A stretch of 64,000 bases of DNA from positions 117,034 to 181,033 of the forward strand of contig NZ_JAALEG010000001.1 of the NCBI RefSeq assembly GCF_011058165.1, written 5' to 3'. Under the pieces are notes generated by a model, which did not search any database, was not told the origin of the DNA, and saw only the letters and a list, made by a program, of their open reading frames with translations. The position numbers were made by a program, and so were the translations under genes. This document shows positions 45,622 through 55,900 of this stretch, piece by piece; the first letter of the stretch is position 1, and each line of letters starts with the position of its first letter. The stretch comes from Rhodococcus aetherivorans. GTDB taxonomy: Bacteria > Actinomycetota > Actinomycetes > Mycobacteriales > Mycobacteriaceae.

Positions 45622-46628
45622 GCCGGCGCGGCGGGATAGAGCGCAGCGGCGAGCGCGGCGAGCACCCGCCCGGTGTCCGGGCCGAAGCTCAGCAGCACCG
45701 AGTCGGCCATGTCGACGACGTTGCCGTCGCGCCCGGCGGGGGTCTGCGCGACGCCGGGCAGCTGGGCGAGCCCCGCGGGTCCGCCGACGGAGGCGAGGCT
45801 CTCGGTCATGATCAAGATCACATCGGGGGCGGACGCGATCATCGCCTCGCTGGTGATCGGGGTGAACTCGGAGGTCAAGCCGGCGACGGTGCCCGCGTCG
45901 CGGCCACCGAGGGCCTCGACGAGCGCGTCGGCGCCCGACCCGGGACCGCCGAGCATCTTGATCGCCGACCCGCGCAGGTACAGGAACGCCACGGTCGGGC
46001 GGTCGCCGTCGTCCGGCACGGCCGCGCGGGCCGAGGCGATCTCGTCGTCGGTGCGCTGGGCCAGGGCCTCACCCGCCGCGGGCACGCCGAGGGCCCGGGC
46101 CACGAAACGGATCTGCTCGCCGACCGTCGCGAGAGTGCGGCGCGGGTCGACGAACACCACCGGCACGCCCGCGGCCCGAAGCTGCTCCTGCACCGCCAGC
46201 GGGCCGACCGACGTGTCGGTCAGCACCACCGTCGGGGCCAGGGCCAGGATCGCCTCGGCCGAGAGCCCGTGCCCACCGGGGGTGACATTGGGCACCTGCT
46301 CGACGGCGGGGAAACCCGCCGTCGACCGCCCCACCAGCCGGTCCCCGAGACCGAGGGCGAACACGGTCTGCGCGAGGGTGCCCGACCGGTCGGCGGTGAC
46401 GATGCGGGCGACGTCGGTGACGGTGACCTCGGCGCCGTCGACGCTGCGGACCGTCACCGGCAGCGCCGGGGCGGGAGCCTCGGTGATCGGCCGCGGGTTC
46501 GGGTCGTCCACCACCGCGGTGCGCGCCCCGGTCCCGGCACCCCCGGTCGGGGCGGCCGAACAGCCGGCGACGAGCGCGACGAGCGCGAGCGCCGCGGCGA
46601 GGAACGCGAAGAGGCCGCGCCGCGTCAT
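45618..46628 (-). CDS. hmuT: HmuT, heme-binding lipoprotein
   Basis: Substrate-binding lipoprotein of 336 residues. The signal peptide ends in the lipobox LVAGC (about residue 23). The binding-protein fold follows with VTVTDVARIVTADRSGTLAQTVFALGLGDRLVGRSTAGFP, ILALAPTVVLTDTSVGP and FLYLRGSAIKMLGG. It delivers heme to HmuUV on the outer face of the membrane. Start ATG 46628 overlaps the hmuO stop by four bases. Confidence 0.94.
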   Translation of the reverse strand: MTRRGLFAFLAAALALVALVAGCSAAPTGGAGTGARTAVVDDPNPRPITEAPAPALPVTVRSVDGAEVTVTDVARIVTADRSGTLAQTVFALGLGDRLVGRSTAGFPAVEQVPNVTPGGHGLSAEAILALAPTVVLTDTSVGPLAVQEQLRAAGVPVVFVDPRRTLATVGEQIRFVARALGVPAAGEALAQRTDDEIASARAAVPDDGDRPTVAFLYLRGSAIKMLGGPGSGADALVEALGGRDAGTVAGLTSEFTPITSEAMIASAPDVILIMTESLASVGGPAGLAQLPGVAQTPAGRDGNVVDMADSVLLSFGPDTGRVLAALAAALYPAAPA

Positions 46629-47299
46629 GGCAGGGGAGGGGTCGTGCGGTACCGATCGAGGTCGGCGGCCAGGTCGGCGAACAGGTCGCCGTTGAGCCCG
46701 AACACGAGGTTGGCCTCGTCGATCACCGTGCGCTGCTGCACCTCGTCGAGCGGCGCCGCGTCCAGCTTCGCCCGGTAGGCGTCCTTGAACGGTTTGGGCT
46801 TGGGAATGTCGTCGAAGATGTAGAACCGCAGCCCGTCCCGGTCGAACCCGTAGGCCCGCTCGAGCATGCGCCGGATGATCTGGCCGCCGGACAGGTCCCC
46901 CAGATACCGCAGGTAGTGGTGGGCCAGGAACACCTCCGGCCGCGCCGCGGCCACCCGCTCGAGCCGCGCGACGTACCGCTCGGCCGCGGGCAGCGGCGCG
47001 ATGGTCTCCCGCCACCGCGGGCCGAGCAGGAACGTCAGATCCGCCTCGAGCGCCGGGGTGCGCAGCAACGCGTCGTCCAGGAAGGGCCCGGCGATCGGGT
47101 CCCCGGCGTGGCCCCGGCCCACCCGCTCGAGCGCCTCGTAGACGAACCACGACTGGGCGAGCAGCGCCGCGTAGCCCTCCCGGGTGAGCCGGCCGGCCAG
47201 CAGTTCGGTGACGAACTGCGCGTTCTCGGTGTCGCTGTGCGCCTGCGCCGTCTCGCGCCGGAGCCGTTCCGCGAACCCCGTGACCTCGATCGCGGTCAT
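46625..47299 (-). CDS. hmuO: HmuO, heme oxygenase
   Basis: Enzyme of 224 residues opening the heme ring to biliverdin, CO and iron. The proximal His is H21 in ETAQAHSDTE, and the distal helix is YLRYLGDLSGGQIIRRML, as in corynebacterial HmuO. The ATG at 47299 gives the family N-terminus; the frame upstream does not. It is first gene of hmuO-hmuT-hmuU-hmuV, all overlapping, behind an IdeR/DtxR-like box, so the operon is expected to respond to low iron. Confidence 0.96.
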   Translation of the reverse strand: MTAIEVTGFAERLRRETAQAHSDTENAQFVTELLAGRLTREGYAALLAQSWFVYEALERVGRGHAGDPIAGPFLDDALLRTPALEADLTFLLGPRWRETIAPLPAAERYVARLERVAAARPEVFLAHHYLRYLGDLSGGQIIRRMLERAYGFDRDGLRFYIFDDIPKPKPFKDAYRAKLDAAPLDEVQQRTVIDEANLVFGLNGDLFADLAADLDRYRTTPPLP

Positions 47300-47353
47300 C
47301 GACCGGTTCCTCCTCGTGCCCGACGTCCACCGTCGGCGCACCCACGCCGACCT

Positions 47354-47372
47354 AGAAGACAGGCTAACCTGA
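47354..47372 (-). promoter_or_regulatory. IdeR/DtxR iron box of the hmu operon
   Basis: On the minus strand the 19-base site contains AGGTTAGCCT, ten bases identical to the core of TTAGGTTAGSCTAACCTAA; in all 13 of 19 positions agree. It lies 55 bases upstream of the hmuO ATG, where it would cover the promoter. Iron-loaded IdeR/DtxR would repress. Confidence 0.72.
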
Positions 47373-47407
47373 CCCGGCGGCGGATCCGGGGGGCGACGTG
47401 TCCGAGG

Positions 47408-48346
47408 TCACGCACTGACGTCGTCGAGCGCGGCCGCGATCGCGGCCGGCAACTCCAGCTCCTCGGCCACCAGCACCCCAGTCAGCTGCGCCAGATCCCG
47501 CGCGCCGACCACCGTGGACGCCACCGCCGGCCGGTCCCGCACCCACGCCAGCGCCACCGCCAGCGGCGACGTCCCGAGCCCGTCCGCGGCCGTCGCCACC
47601 GCCTCGACCACCCGCGCCGCCGGCTCGGTCAGATAGCTGCGCACCTCCTCGGTGTGCACGTCGTCGGCGCCGCGCGAGTCCGCCGGGATGCCGTCGCGGT
47701 ACTTGCCCGTCAACACCCCGCCCGCCAGCGGCACCGCCGCGAACACCCCCACCCCGTGGTGCAGCGCCGCCGGGATCAGCTCCTCCTCGACCCCGCGCGC
47801 GAGCAGCGAGTACTCCACCTGCGTCGCCACCAGCGGCGCGTGGCGCGTCGCCACCGCCGCGGCCGTCGCCAGCTGCCAGCCCAGGTACCCACGCACCCCC
47901 ACGTACCGGGCCCGGCCGCTGGTCACCGCGAACTCCAGCGCCGCCGCGACCTCGTCGACCGGCGTCCGCGGATCCCACGTCGCCACCTGCCACAGGTCCA
48001 GGTGGTCGGTGCCCAGCTCCCGCAACGTGCGGTCCAGCTGCGTGAGCAGGCCCGCACGGGAACAGTCCACCCGGCCCGCCCCGACCTTCGAGGTGTCGAT
48101 GCCCGAGCTGCCGGACACCACCAGCTGATCCCGCGGCACCACGTCGTCGAGCAGCTCCGCCAGGATCCGCTGTGCCACCCCGTCGCCGTAGGCGGGGGAC
48201 GTGTCGACCAGGGTGCCGCCGGCGTCGACGAACGCCGACAGCTGCGCCGCCGCCTCGTCCCCGTCCGTGCCGCGTCCCCAGCTCAGGGTGCCCAGACCGA
48301 GCCGCGAGACCCGCAGCCCGCTCGCACCCACCGTTCTGTGTTCCAT
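47408..48346 (-). CDS. Aldo/keto reductase-like protein with altered active site
   Basis: Protein of 312 residues with the AKR barrel pattern: [73 protein letters not shown]. The catalytic Asp and Tyr are present (DTSPAYG), but the Lys position reads VVSGSSG, and the usual IHRPD after strand 4 reads VATWD, so both catalytic Lys and His appear lost. It may be a non-catalytic or redefined member. It is divergent from uppP across 188 bases. Confidence 0.87.
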   Translation of the reverse strand: MEHRTVGASGLRVSRLGLGTLSWGRGTDGDEAAAQLSAFVDAGGTLVDTSPAYGDGVAQRILAELLDDVVPRDQLVVSGSSGIDTSKVGAGRVDCSRAGLLTQLDRTLRELGTDHLDLWQVATWDPRTPVDEVAAALEFAVTSGRARYVGVRGYLGWQLATAAAVATRHAPLVATQVEYSLLARGVEEELIPAALHHGVGVFAAVPLAGGVLTGKYRDGIPADSRGADDVHTEEVRSYLTEPAARVVEAVATAADGLGTSPLAVALAWVRDRPAVASTVVGARDLAQLTGVLVAEELELPAAIAAALDDVSA

Positions 48347-48534
48347 ATCCGCCCGCGCCTCGTGACCATCCGACCGACGGGGCCGATCCGCCGCAGCCGC
48401 GACCGCCGCCCCTGACCCAGCACCCTAGTGCCGCGAGGCCGCGAAAACCGTTCCGCCGCGCCGCGTACCCTCGCCCAGGTGAAAATCGACCCCACCCCCG
48501 GCGACCGTCCCCACGATCACCCGGAGGTCGCCGC

Positions 48535-49383
48535 GTGATCGGCGAATCCATGACCTGGCTCCAGACCCTCGTCCTCGGCCTCGTGCAGGGTCTGACCGAG
48601 TTCCTCCCGATCTCGTCCTCCGGCCACCTGCGGATCGTCTCGGAGATCTTCTTCGGCACCGACGCCGGCGCGTCCTTCACCGCCGTCACCCAGCTCGGCA
48701 CCGAGGCGGCCGTCCTGGTCTTCTTCGGCAAGGACATCGTCCGCATCGTCGCCGCGTGGTTCCGTGGCCTCGCCCACCGCGAACACCGCAGCGACCTCGA
48801 CTACCGCATGGGCTGGTACGTGATCGTCGGCACCATCCCCGTCGGCGTCCTCGGATTCCTGTTCAAGGACCAGATCCGCACCGGCGCCCGCAACCTGTGG
48901 CTCATCGCCACCATGCTCATCGTGTTCGCCCTCGTCATCGCCGCCGCCGAACGCTACGGCCGCAAGACCCGCAAGCTCGACGAACTCACCCTCCGCGACG
49001 GCATCCTCATGGGCAGCGCGCAGGCACTGGCCCTGATCCCCGGGGTGTCCCGCTCCGGCGGCACCATCAGCGCCGGCCTGTTCCTCGGCCTGACCCGCGA
49101 GGCCGCCGCCCGGTACTCGTTCCTGCTCGCCATCCCCGCCGTCGTCGCCTCCGGCCTGTTCAGCCTCCCGGACGCGTTCGAACCCGCCGGGGAGGGCCTC
49201 AACGCCTCCGGCGCCCAGCTGTTCGTCGCCACTGCCGTCGCATTCGCCGTCGGCTACGCCTCGATCGCCTGGTTGCTCAGGTTCGTCGTCAACCACTCGA
49301 TGTACTGGTTCGTCGGCTACCGCATCGCCCTCGGCGCCGTCGTCCTGGCCCTGCTCGCCACCGGCACCATCTCGGCCACCTGA
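48535..49383 (+). CDS. uppP: Undecaprenyl-diphosphatase (UppP/BacA)
   Basis: Integral membrane phosphatase of 282 residues recycling undecaprenyl pyrophosphate for cell-wall synthesis; linked to bacitracin tolerance. Active-site motifs: [20 protein letters not shown] (BacA1) and [16 protein letters not shown] (BacA2), with about eight helices. The GTG at 48535 is 8 bases after GGAGG; an ATG at 48550 is the alternative. It opens the uppP-phosphatase-DUF3090-SCO1664-mshC block (Rv2136c to Rv2130c). Confidence 0.96.
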   Translation: MIGESMTWLQTLVLGLVQGLTEFLPISSSGHLRIVSEIFFGTDAGASFTAVTQLGTEAAVLVFFGKDIVRIVAAWFRGLAHREHRSDLDYRMGWYVIVGTIPVGVLGFLFKDQIRTGARNLWLIATMLIVFALVIAAAERYGRKTRKLDELTLRDGILMGSAQALALIPGVSRSGGTISAGLFLGLTREAAARYSFLLAIPAVVASGLFSLPDAFEPAGEGLNASGAQLFVATAVAFAVGYASIAWLLRFVVNHSMYWFVGYRIALGAVVLALLATGTISAT

Positions 49384-49427
49384 CCCCGGGACCCACGCCG
49401 GGCCCGCTCGTCGGGCGCCCGGCCCAT

Positions 49428-49433
49428 TAGGCT
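49428..49433 (+). promoter_or_regulatory. -10 hexamer, leaderless phosphatase gene
   Basis: TAGGCT ends 6 bases before the ATG at 49440, which has no ribosome site. This predicts a transcript beginning at the start codon. Confidence 0.5.
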
Positions 49434-49439
49434 GGCTTC

Positions 49440-50120
49440 ATGACGGTCATCCTGCTGCGGCACGGGCGCTCGACGGCGAACACCTCCCGGGTCCTCGCCG
49501 GCCGCACCCCCGGCGTCGAACTCGACGAGATGGGCCACATCCAGGCCAAGGGCCTCGTCGACCGGCTCGCCGGCCTCACCATCGCCGAGATCGTGCACTC
49601 GCCGCTGCTGCGCTGCCGCCAGACGGTGACCCCCCTCGCCGCCGACCGCGGCCTGACCCCCCTCGTCGACGACCGCCTCGTCGAGGTGGACTACGGGCAG
49701 TGGACCGGCCGCGAACTCGGTGACCTGCTGAAGGAACCGCTGTGGAAGGTGGTCCAGCAGCACGCCTCCGCCGCGGTGTTCCCCGACGGCGAAGGCCTCG
49801 CACAGGTCCAGGCCCGCGCCGTCACCGCCGTCCGCGAACACGACGGCCGCCTCGCCGCCGCCCACGGCGGCGACGTCGTCTGGATCGCCTGCACCCACGG
49901 CGACGTCATCAAGGCCGTCCTCGCCGACGCGCTCGGCACGCACCTCGACGGCTATCAGCGCATCGTCGCCGAGCCCGCCTCCCTCAGCGTCGTCCGCTAC
50001 ACCGAGACCCGCCCGTTCGTGCTGCGCGTCAACGACACCGGCTCGGACCTGTCCGGGCTCGCGCCGCCGGCGCAACCGGCGCCCGTGCCGGGCGGGGAGG
50101 TCGGTCCCCGCGGCGGATAA
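49440..50120 (+). CDS. Histidine phosphatase family protein (Rv2135c-like)
   Basis: Protein of 226 residues with the phosphoglycerate-mutase-like fold. The catalytic His is in LLRHGRSTANTSRVLAG near the N-terminus, with HSPLLRCRQTV, the acidic VEVDYGQWTGRELG, and the second His in WIACTHGDVIKAV. It is probably an acid phosphatase, not a mutase, from the MSMEG_4193-like group. The tail is proline-rich. Confidence 0.93.
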   Translation: MTVILLRHGRSTANTSRVLAGRTPGVELDEMGHIQAKGLVDRLAGLTIAEIVHSPLLRCRQTVTPLAADRGLTPLVDDRLVEVDYGQWTGRELGDLLKEPLWKVVQQHASAAVFPDGEGLAQVQARAVTAVREHDGRLAAAHGGDVVWIACTHGDVIKAVLADALGTHLDGYQRIVAEPASLSVVRYTETRPFVLRVNDTGSDLSGLAPPAQPAPVPGGEVGPRGG

Positions 50121-50162
50121 TGGGAGAGCGACACCGGATGGATTCGACAACGAGGAGGTGCG

Positions 50163-50747
50163 ATGGCCCGCGCGATACATGTCTTCCGGACCCCGGACCG
50201 GTTCGTCGCCGGCACCGTCGGTGAACCCGGCGACCGGGTGTTCTATCTGCAGGCCGTGCACGCCTCCCGGGTGGTGAGCGTGATGCTCGAGAAGCAGCAG
50301 GTGCAGATCCTCGCCGACCGCATGGGCCTGCTGCTCGAGGAGGTGCACCGCCGCTTCGGCACGGACCTGCCCGAGGACGCGGACGTCGACATCAGTCCGC
50401 TCGTCACCCCCATCGACGCGGAGTTCCGCGTCGGGACCATGGGCCTGGGCTGGGACGCCGACAGCGGCAACGTCGTCGTCGAGCTGCTCGCCGTCACCGA
50501 GACCGAAGTCGACGAGTCCGTCGTCCTCGACGACGCCGAGGAGGGCCCGGACGCGGTCCGCGTCTTCCTCACCCCCCAGCAGGCCCGCGAATTCGCCGCC
50601 CGGTCCGAACTCGTCGTCGCCGCCGGCCGCACCCCGTGCCCGCTGTGCGGCGAACCGGTCGGCGGCGGCCACATCTGCGTACGCACCAACGGGTACCTGC
50701 GCACCGAGGGCTTCGATCCCGCCGCCTGGCTCGGCGAGGAGACCTGA
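50163..50747 (+). CDS. DUF3090 protein (Rv2134c-like)
   Basis: Protein of 194 residues, family DUF3090. It starts ARAIHVFRTPDRFVAGTVGEPGDRVFYLQAV. The C-terminal part holds a zinc-ribbon-like PCPLCGEPVGGGHIC with a third cysteine. GATAAT at 50116-50121 overlaps the previous stop and may be a -10; GAGGAGG precedes the ATG. It is always next to SCO1664-type kinase-like genes in actinobacteria; function unknown. Confidence 0.9.
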   Translation: MARAIHVFRTPDRFVAGTVGEPGDRVFYLQAVHASRVVSVMLEKQQVQILADRMGLLLEEVHRRFGTDLPEDADVDISPLVTPIDAEFRVGTMGLGWDADSGNVVVELLAVTETEVDESVVLDDAEEGPDAVRVFLTPQQAREFAARSELVVAAGRTPCPLCGEPVGGGHICVRTNGYLRTEGFDPAAWLGEET

Positions 50748-50751
50748 GCCG

Positions 50752-51555
50752 GTGGGCAGCCCCGACGTCCGCACCGTGCTCACCGACGGCGAACTCACCG
50801 TGGTCGGCCGCGTCGTGCACGCCAGCAACGCCACCCTGGTGTGCGACGCCACCCTCGACGCGACCACCGTGCGCTGCGTGTACAAGCCCGTCCGCGGCGA
50901 ACGGCCCCTGTGGGACTTCCCCGACGGCACCCTCGCCGGCCGGGAGGTGGCCTCCTACCTCGTCTCCGAGGCCCTCGGCTGGGGCGTCATCCCCACCACC
51001 GTGCTGCGCGAGGGACCCTTCGGGACCGGCATGGTGCAGCGGTGGATCGACACCCCCGACCCCGCCGACCCGCCCGGCCGCCTCGACCTGGTCGACCTGT
51101 GCCCGATCGGCGCCGTCCCGCCCGGCTGGCTGCCCGTCCTGCGCGCCCGCGACCTCGACGGCACCGACGTCGTCCTCGTCCACGCCGACGACCCGCGACT
51201 GCAGCGCATGGCCGTGCTCGACGTGATCCTCAACAACGCCGACCGCAAGGGCGGGCACGCCCTCGAGGGCGTCGACGGCGGCGTGTACGGCGTCGACCAC
51301 GGCATCTGCCTGCATCGGGAGAACAAGCTGCGCACCGTGCTGTGGGGCTGGGCCGGCAGCCAGGTCGACCCGTCGCTGCTCGTCGACCTGGACAAACTCG
51401 CCCGCGAACTCGACGGCGAACTCGGGCAGCGGCTGGGCACCCACATCACCGCCGGCGAGGTCGCCGCCCTGCGGGGCCGCGTCGGCGCCCTGCTCCGCCG
51501 CCCCGTCATGCCCCGCCCGGTCGGAGAGCGGCGCATCCCCTGGCCGGCGTTCTGA
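50752..51555 (+). CDS. SCO1664-family protein (PI3/4-kinase-like fold)
   Basis: Protein of 267 residues. CVYKPVRGERPLWDFPDGTLAGREVASYLVSEALGWGVIPTTVLREGPFGTGMVQ gives a lysine (YKP) and acidic helix, and LNNADRKGGHALE plus VYGVDHGICLH resemble catalytic and metal loops of atypical HipA/PI3K-like kinases. A kinase function is an inference. The GTG at 50752 is 4 bases after DUF3090, so the two are coupled. Matches Rv2133c. Confidence 0.87.
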   Translation: MGSPDVRTVLTDGELTVVGRVVHASNATLVCDATLDATTVRCVYKPVRGERPLWDFPDGTLAGREVASYLVSEALGWGVIPTTVLREGPFGTGMVQRWIDTPDPADPPGRLDLVDLCPIGAVPPGWLPVLRARDLDGTDVVLVHADDPRLQRMAVLDVILNNADRKGGHALEGVDGGVYGVDHGICLHRENKLRTVLWGWAGSQVDPSLLVDLDKLARELDGELGQRLGTHITAGEVAALRGRVGALLRRPVMPRPVGERRIPWPAF

Positions 51556-51593
51556 GGACCCGGCCTCCGTCCGGAGCCGCCCGCGCCCTCTAC

Positions 51594-51599
51594 TAGGCT
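51594..51599 (+). promoter_or_regulatory. -10 hexamer of leaderless mshC
   Basis: TAGGCT ends 7 bases before the ATG at 51607. This spacing supports that ATG over the GTG at 51601 and predicts a leaderless mRNA. Confidence 0.5.
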
Positions 51600-51606
51600 C
51601 GTGCGC

Positions 51607-52848
51607 ATGCTGTCATGGTCCGACATCGCGCTCCCGTCCGTCCCCGGTCAGGGCCCCCCGCTCCGGCTGTACGACACCGCCGATCGCGCGGTCCGCCCCG
51701 TCACCCCGGGCCCCACGGCCACGATGTACGTCTGCGGCATCACCCCCTACGACGCCACCCACCTCGGTCACGCCGCCACCTACCTCGCCTTCGACCTGGT
51801 CCACCGCGTGTGGCGCGACGCCGGCCACGACGTGCACTACGTCCAGAACGTCACCGACGTCGACGACCCGCTGTTCGAACGGGCCGCCCGCGACGGCGAG
51901 GACTGGATCGTCCTCGGCATGCGCGAGACCGCCCTGTTCCGCGAGGACATGGAGGCGCTGCGCGTCCTGCCGCCCCGCGACTACATCGGCGCCGTCGAAT
52001 CCGTCGGCGAGGTCGTCGAACTGGTCGAGAAACTCGTCGCCTCCGGCGCCGCGTACATCGTCGACGACGCCGAATACCCCGACGTGTACTTCCGCGCCGA
52101 CGCCACCGAGCAGTTCGGCTACGAATCCGGCTACGACCGCGCCACCATGGAGCACTTCTTCGCCGAACGCGGCGGCGACCCCGACCGGCCCGGCAAGCGC
52201 GACCCGCTCGACGCCCTGCTCTGGCGCGCGCAGCGGCCCGGCGAACCGGCCTGGCCGTCCCCGTTCGGCGACGGCCGCCCCGGCTGGCACATCGAATGCG
52301 CCGCCATCGCCCTCAACCGCATCGGCAGCGGCTTCGACGTCCAGGGCGGCGGCAGCGACCTGATCTTCCCCCACCACGAATTCTCCGCTGCCCACGCCGA
52401 GGCAGTCACCGGCGACCGCCGCTTCGCCCGGCACTACGTGCACACCGGGATGATCGGCCTCGACGGCGAGAAGATGTCCAAGTCCCGCGGCAACCTCGTG
52501 TTCGTCTCCAAGCTCCGCGGCCAGGGCGTCGACCCCGCCGCCCTCCGCCTGGGCCTGCTCGCCGGGCACTACCGCACCGACCGCGCCTGGACCGATCAGG
52601 TCCTCGCCGACGCCCAGGCCCGCCTCGCCCTGTGGCGCGACGCCGCGGCGCTGCCGTCCGCGGCTTCGGTCGACGACACCGTCGCCCGGCTGCGCCAGCA
52701 CCTCGCCGACGACCTCGACACGCCCAAGGCCCTCGACGCACTGGATGCGTGGGCGAAGTTCGCGGTCGAGCGCGGTGGCGACGACCCGTCGGCACCCGCC
52801 GCGTTCGCGGACGCCGTCGACGCCCTGCTCGGCATCCCGCTGCGATAG
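51607..52848 (+). CDS. mshC: MshC, cysteine:glucosaminyl-inositol ligase (mycothiol)
   Basis: Enzyme of 413 residues, paralog of cysteinyl-tRNA synthetase, joining cysteine to GlcN-Ins with ATP in mycothiol synthesis. The HIGH motif is [10 protein letters not shown], zinc ligands include [21 protein letters not shown] and [11 protein letters not shown], and the KMSKS motif is EKMSKSRGN. It lacks the tRNA-binding C-terminal domain, which separates it from CysS. The ATG at 51607 matches the M. tuberculosis start (SW after Met) and a -10. It is the last gene of the conserved block before the accessory island. Confidence 0.96.
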   Translation: MLSWSDIALPSVPGQGPPLRLYDTADRAVRPVTPGPTATMYVCGITPYDATHLGHAATYLAFDLVHRVWRDAGHDVHYVQNVTDVDDPLFERAARDGEDWIVLGMRETALFREDMEALRVLPPRDYIGAVESVGEVVELVEKLVASGAAYIVDDAEYPDVYFRADATEQFGYESGYDRATMEHFFAERGGDPDRPGKRDPLDALLWRAQRPGEPAWPSPFGDGRPGWHIECAAIALNRIGSGFDVQGGGSDLIFPHHEFSAAHAEAVTGDRRFARHYVHTGMIGLDGEKMSKSRGNLVFVSKLRGQGVDPAALRLGLLAGHYRTDRAWTDQVLADAQARLALWRDAAALPSAASVDDTVARLRQHLADDLDTPKALDALDAWAKFAVERGGDDPSAPAAFADAVDALLGIPLR

Positions 52849-52857
52849 AACGCATTT

Positions 52858-52915
52858 CGAGTGTGCACATCTCGTCGCGACACGCCGAGGCGTAACAACG
52901 AGATGCGCACACTCG
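52858..52915. repeat. 18-bp near-perfect inverted repeat at the island edge
   Basis: CGAGTGTGCACATCTCGT (52858-52875) and ACGAGATGCGCACACTCG (52898-52915) are complementary except for one base, with a 22-base loop. It could terminate mshC, serve as operator for pglW, or mark the island boundary. TATACA at 52922 just after the right arm is a plausible -10 for pglW. Confidence 0.7.
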
Positions 52916-52950
52916 ACTCTCTATACATGGGTGACGGATGAGATCGAGAG

Positions 52951-55900
52951 GTGCGGGACCAGGTGCAGAGTGACCGTTGGGTCGAGATCAGTCCCTCGCA
53001 GTTCGAGCATGAGAAGCTCGGCCTCGACTTCGTCAAGAGCCTGTTGCCGGATGCCCCGCCGTTCCGCGCTTGGTCCAACTTCGAGTTCCGCGACAACCGC
53101 GGTCGCTGGCACGAGGTGGATCTGCTCGTTCTGAGCCGCGACACCCTCTACCTGATCGAACTGAAGTACTACAGCGGCACGCTGCGCGGCAACGACCACG
53201 TGTGGAGCCGTGGCGGCTACCGGTCCGAGGATTCGCCGCTGCTGCTCACCCGCAAGAAGGCCCAGTACTTCTCGTCGCTGCTCAAGGACCGCTTGGCCGA
53301 GAAGACCGGGCAGAAGAACCTCAAGGGCGTCATCCCGTTCGTGCAGGAGTTGGTGTTCCTGCACCACCCCGACCTCCGGTGCGCCCTGCCGGCCAGCTCC
53401 GCGATCAACCTGTACGGCCTCGACGGCAACGAACGCCGCAGCGGCCTGCCCGGCATCGGCGAGCGCCTGCTCGCGCCGTCCAAGCACGAGCCGGTCAGCG
53501 AGGAGAAATCCCTGCTGATCCGCGATCTAATGACCGCGATCGGACTCGCACCCCGTCGGCAGCGGGAACTCGGCTCGTGGGTGATCGACGAACAGCCCTT
53601 CGGCGACGGCGAGGGCTGGCAGGACTGGCCGGCCTTCCACCACGTCGACATGGAACGGGAAGCGCGCATCCGCTTCTACCTGCCCAAACCCGGCGCCACC
53701 TCCGCGGAGGAACATGCCCGGGCGCGCGGCGTCGAACACGAATACAAGTTGCTGTCGCGGCTCAAGCACGACGGCCTGCAGGTGCCCGTCGACGTCGTCA
53801 AGGACAAGGAACTCGGCATCGGCCTGGTGTTCCTGCAGTCCAAGGACGAACTGCGGTTGGACCTGTGGCTCGCCGACCACCGGACCGCGCTCACGCTCGA
53901 GCAGCAGCTCGAACTCATCGCTCAGATCGCCGAGATCGTGCACTACGCGCACCGGCATCGGGTGGTGCACCGCACCCTGAATCCGCGCGCGGTCGTCGTG
54001 CGCGACCGCGCCGCCGGTCCGCAACCGCAGGTCACGGACTGGGACACCGCCGGGGTGCTGCCCGCCAACGCCGAGACCGGCGTCACCCGCCTGTCCGCCG
54101 GCCCACTGAGTCTCATGGCGGGGGCGCTGAGCGACCAGGCCCGCCTGTTCGCCGCCCCGGAAGGCGCCAGCCCCGCCGACCCGGCCCGCATGGATGTCTT
54201 CGGGCTCGGCGCGCTGGCCTTCTATCTGCTCAGCGGTGGAGTCTCTCCGGCCACCGAACGCGGTGAACTGCTCGACCGGCTGCGCCGCGACGGCGGCCTC
54301 GACCTGGCCGTGGAACTGCCGCAGGTGCCGTCGGTGCTGCGGCAACTCGTCCTCGACGCCACTGATCCCAGCCCGGCGGAGCGCATCGCCACCGTCGCCG
54401 AGTTCCTCGACCGCCTCGAACAGGTTCGTGGCGAGCTGTTCCGCGCGGAAGGCGAAACCGACCCGCTCGAGGCCAAGCCCGGTGACGAACTCGGCGACGG
54501 CCGCTTCGTCTACAAGCGCCGCCTCGGCGCCGGCTCCACCGCGGTGGGCATCCTCGTCGTCGACCGCAAGGCCGGCGACCACGAACGGGTGCTCAAAGTC
54601 GCCCGCGACGACGAGGCCGCCGCCCGTCTCCATGCCGAAGCGCAGGTACTCGCCAAGCTCGACGATCCGCGCATCGTCCAGCTCGCCTCCGAGGAGCACG
54701 TCGGTGGGCGTGCCGCGCTGGTGGTGCATGACGCCGGTCGCACCACCCTCGCCGAGGAGTTGGCTGCCAAGGGTGGCCGGCTGTCGATCGATCTCCTCGA
54801 ACGGTGGGGCACCGACCTGCTGCAGGCGTTGATCGCTCTCGAACGCGCCGGCGTCACCCACCGCGACCTCAAGCCGTCCAATCTCGGTGTGCACCAATCG
54901 AGTTCACGTGCCGATACGCACCTGAGGCTGTTCGACTTCTCGATGGCCGGGGTCGACCCGCGCAACATCGAGGCCGGTACCCCGCCGTATCTGGATCCGT
55001 TCCTCGGTACCGGCGGTCGCCGCCAGTACGACACCGCCGCCGAACGGTACGGCGCCGCGGTGGTGCTGTTCGAGATGGCCACCGGCACCGCCCCGCAGTA
55101 CGGGCCCGACCCGCAAGCGAACCCGGCCACCGTCGACGACGACATCACCGTCGACCCGGCCATGTTCGAGACGCCGGTCGCCGCGGCGCTCACCGCGTTC
55201 TTCACCTCGGCGCTGTCCCGCGACGCCGCCGCACGCCCCGACACGGCCGAAGACATGCTGCGCGCGTGGCGCCGAGCGTTCACCGACCTCGATGCTGCCC
55301 CCGCACCGGTCCAGAAGATCGAGGCCGGAACGGCTCTCGCCGCGGCCGGGTTGAGTGCCCGCGCGGTGTCGGCGCTCGCGGCCGCGCAGGTAACCACGGT
55401 AGGGGAACTGGTGGTGCTCGACTCCACCCGCCTCAACCGGCTCGTCGCGAAGGAAGCGAAGGCCACCCGCACCGAGATCCGCGACCGGCACCGCGCCTGG
55501 GTCAAGGAACTCGGCCGGTCCGCCACGAAGCCACCGAGCACGCAGGGGTTGCTCGGGCTCGACGAGGCGGTGACGCTGCTGCTGTCCGCAGTCGCGACGG
55601 GCCGCACCAGCACCCGACGCCAGGCCGCGGAACTGCTGCTCGGCACCACCGGCGCGCTCGATGCGTTCGCGTCCGGCAACGAACTGGCCTCCGCGCTGAA
55701 GAAGACCAGCCCGCGCGGCCATCAGCTCCTGAAGGAACTGCAGGCCGACTGGGCCGAGAACCCGGCCACCCGTGAACTGCTCGACGAACTGATCGCCGTC
55801 GCCGAACAGGTGCTGCGCGACTCCGGCGGGGTGGTGGCCGTGGCCACCCTCACCGCCGAGATCCGCGGGCGACTGCCGCAACCGCCTGTGTTGCCGTCCG

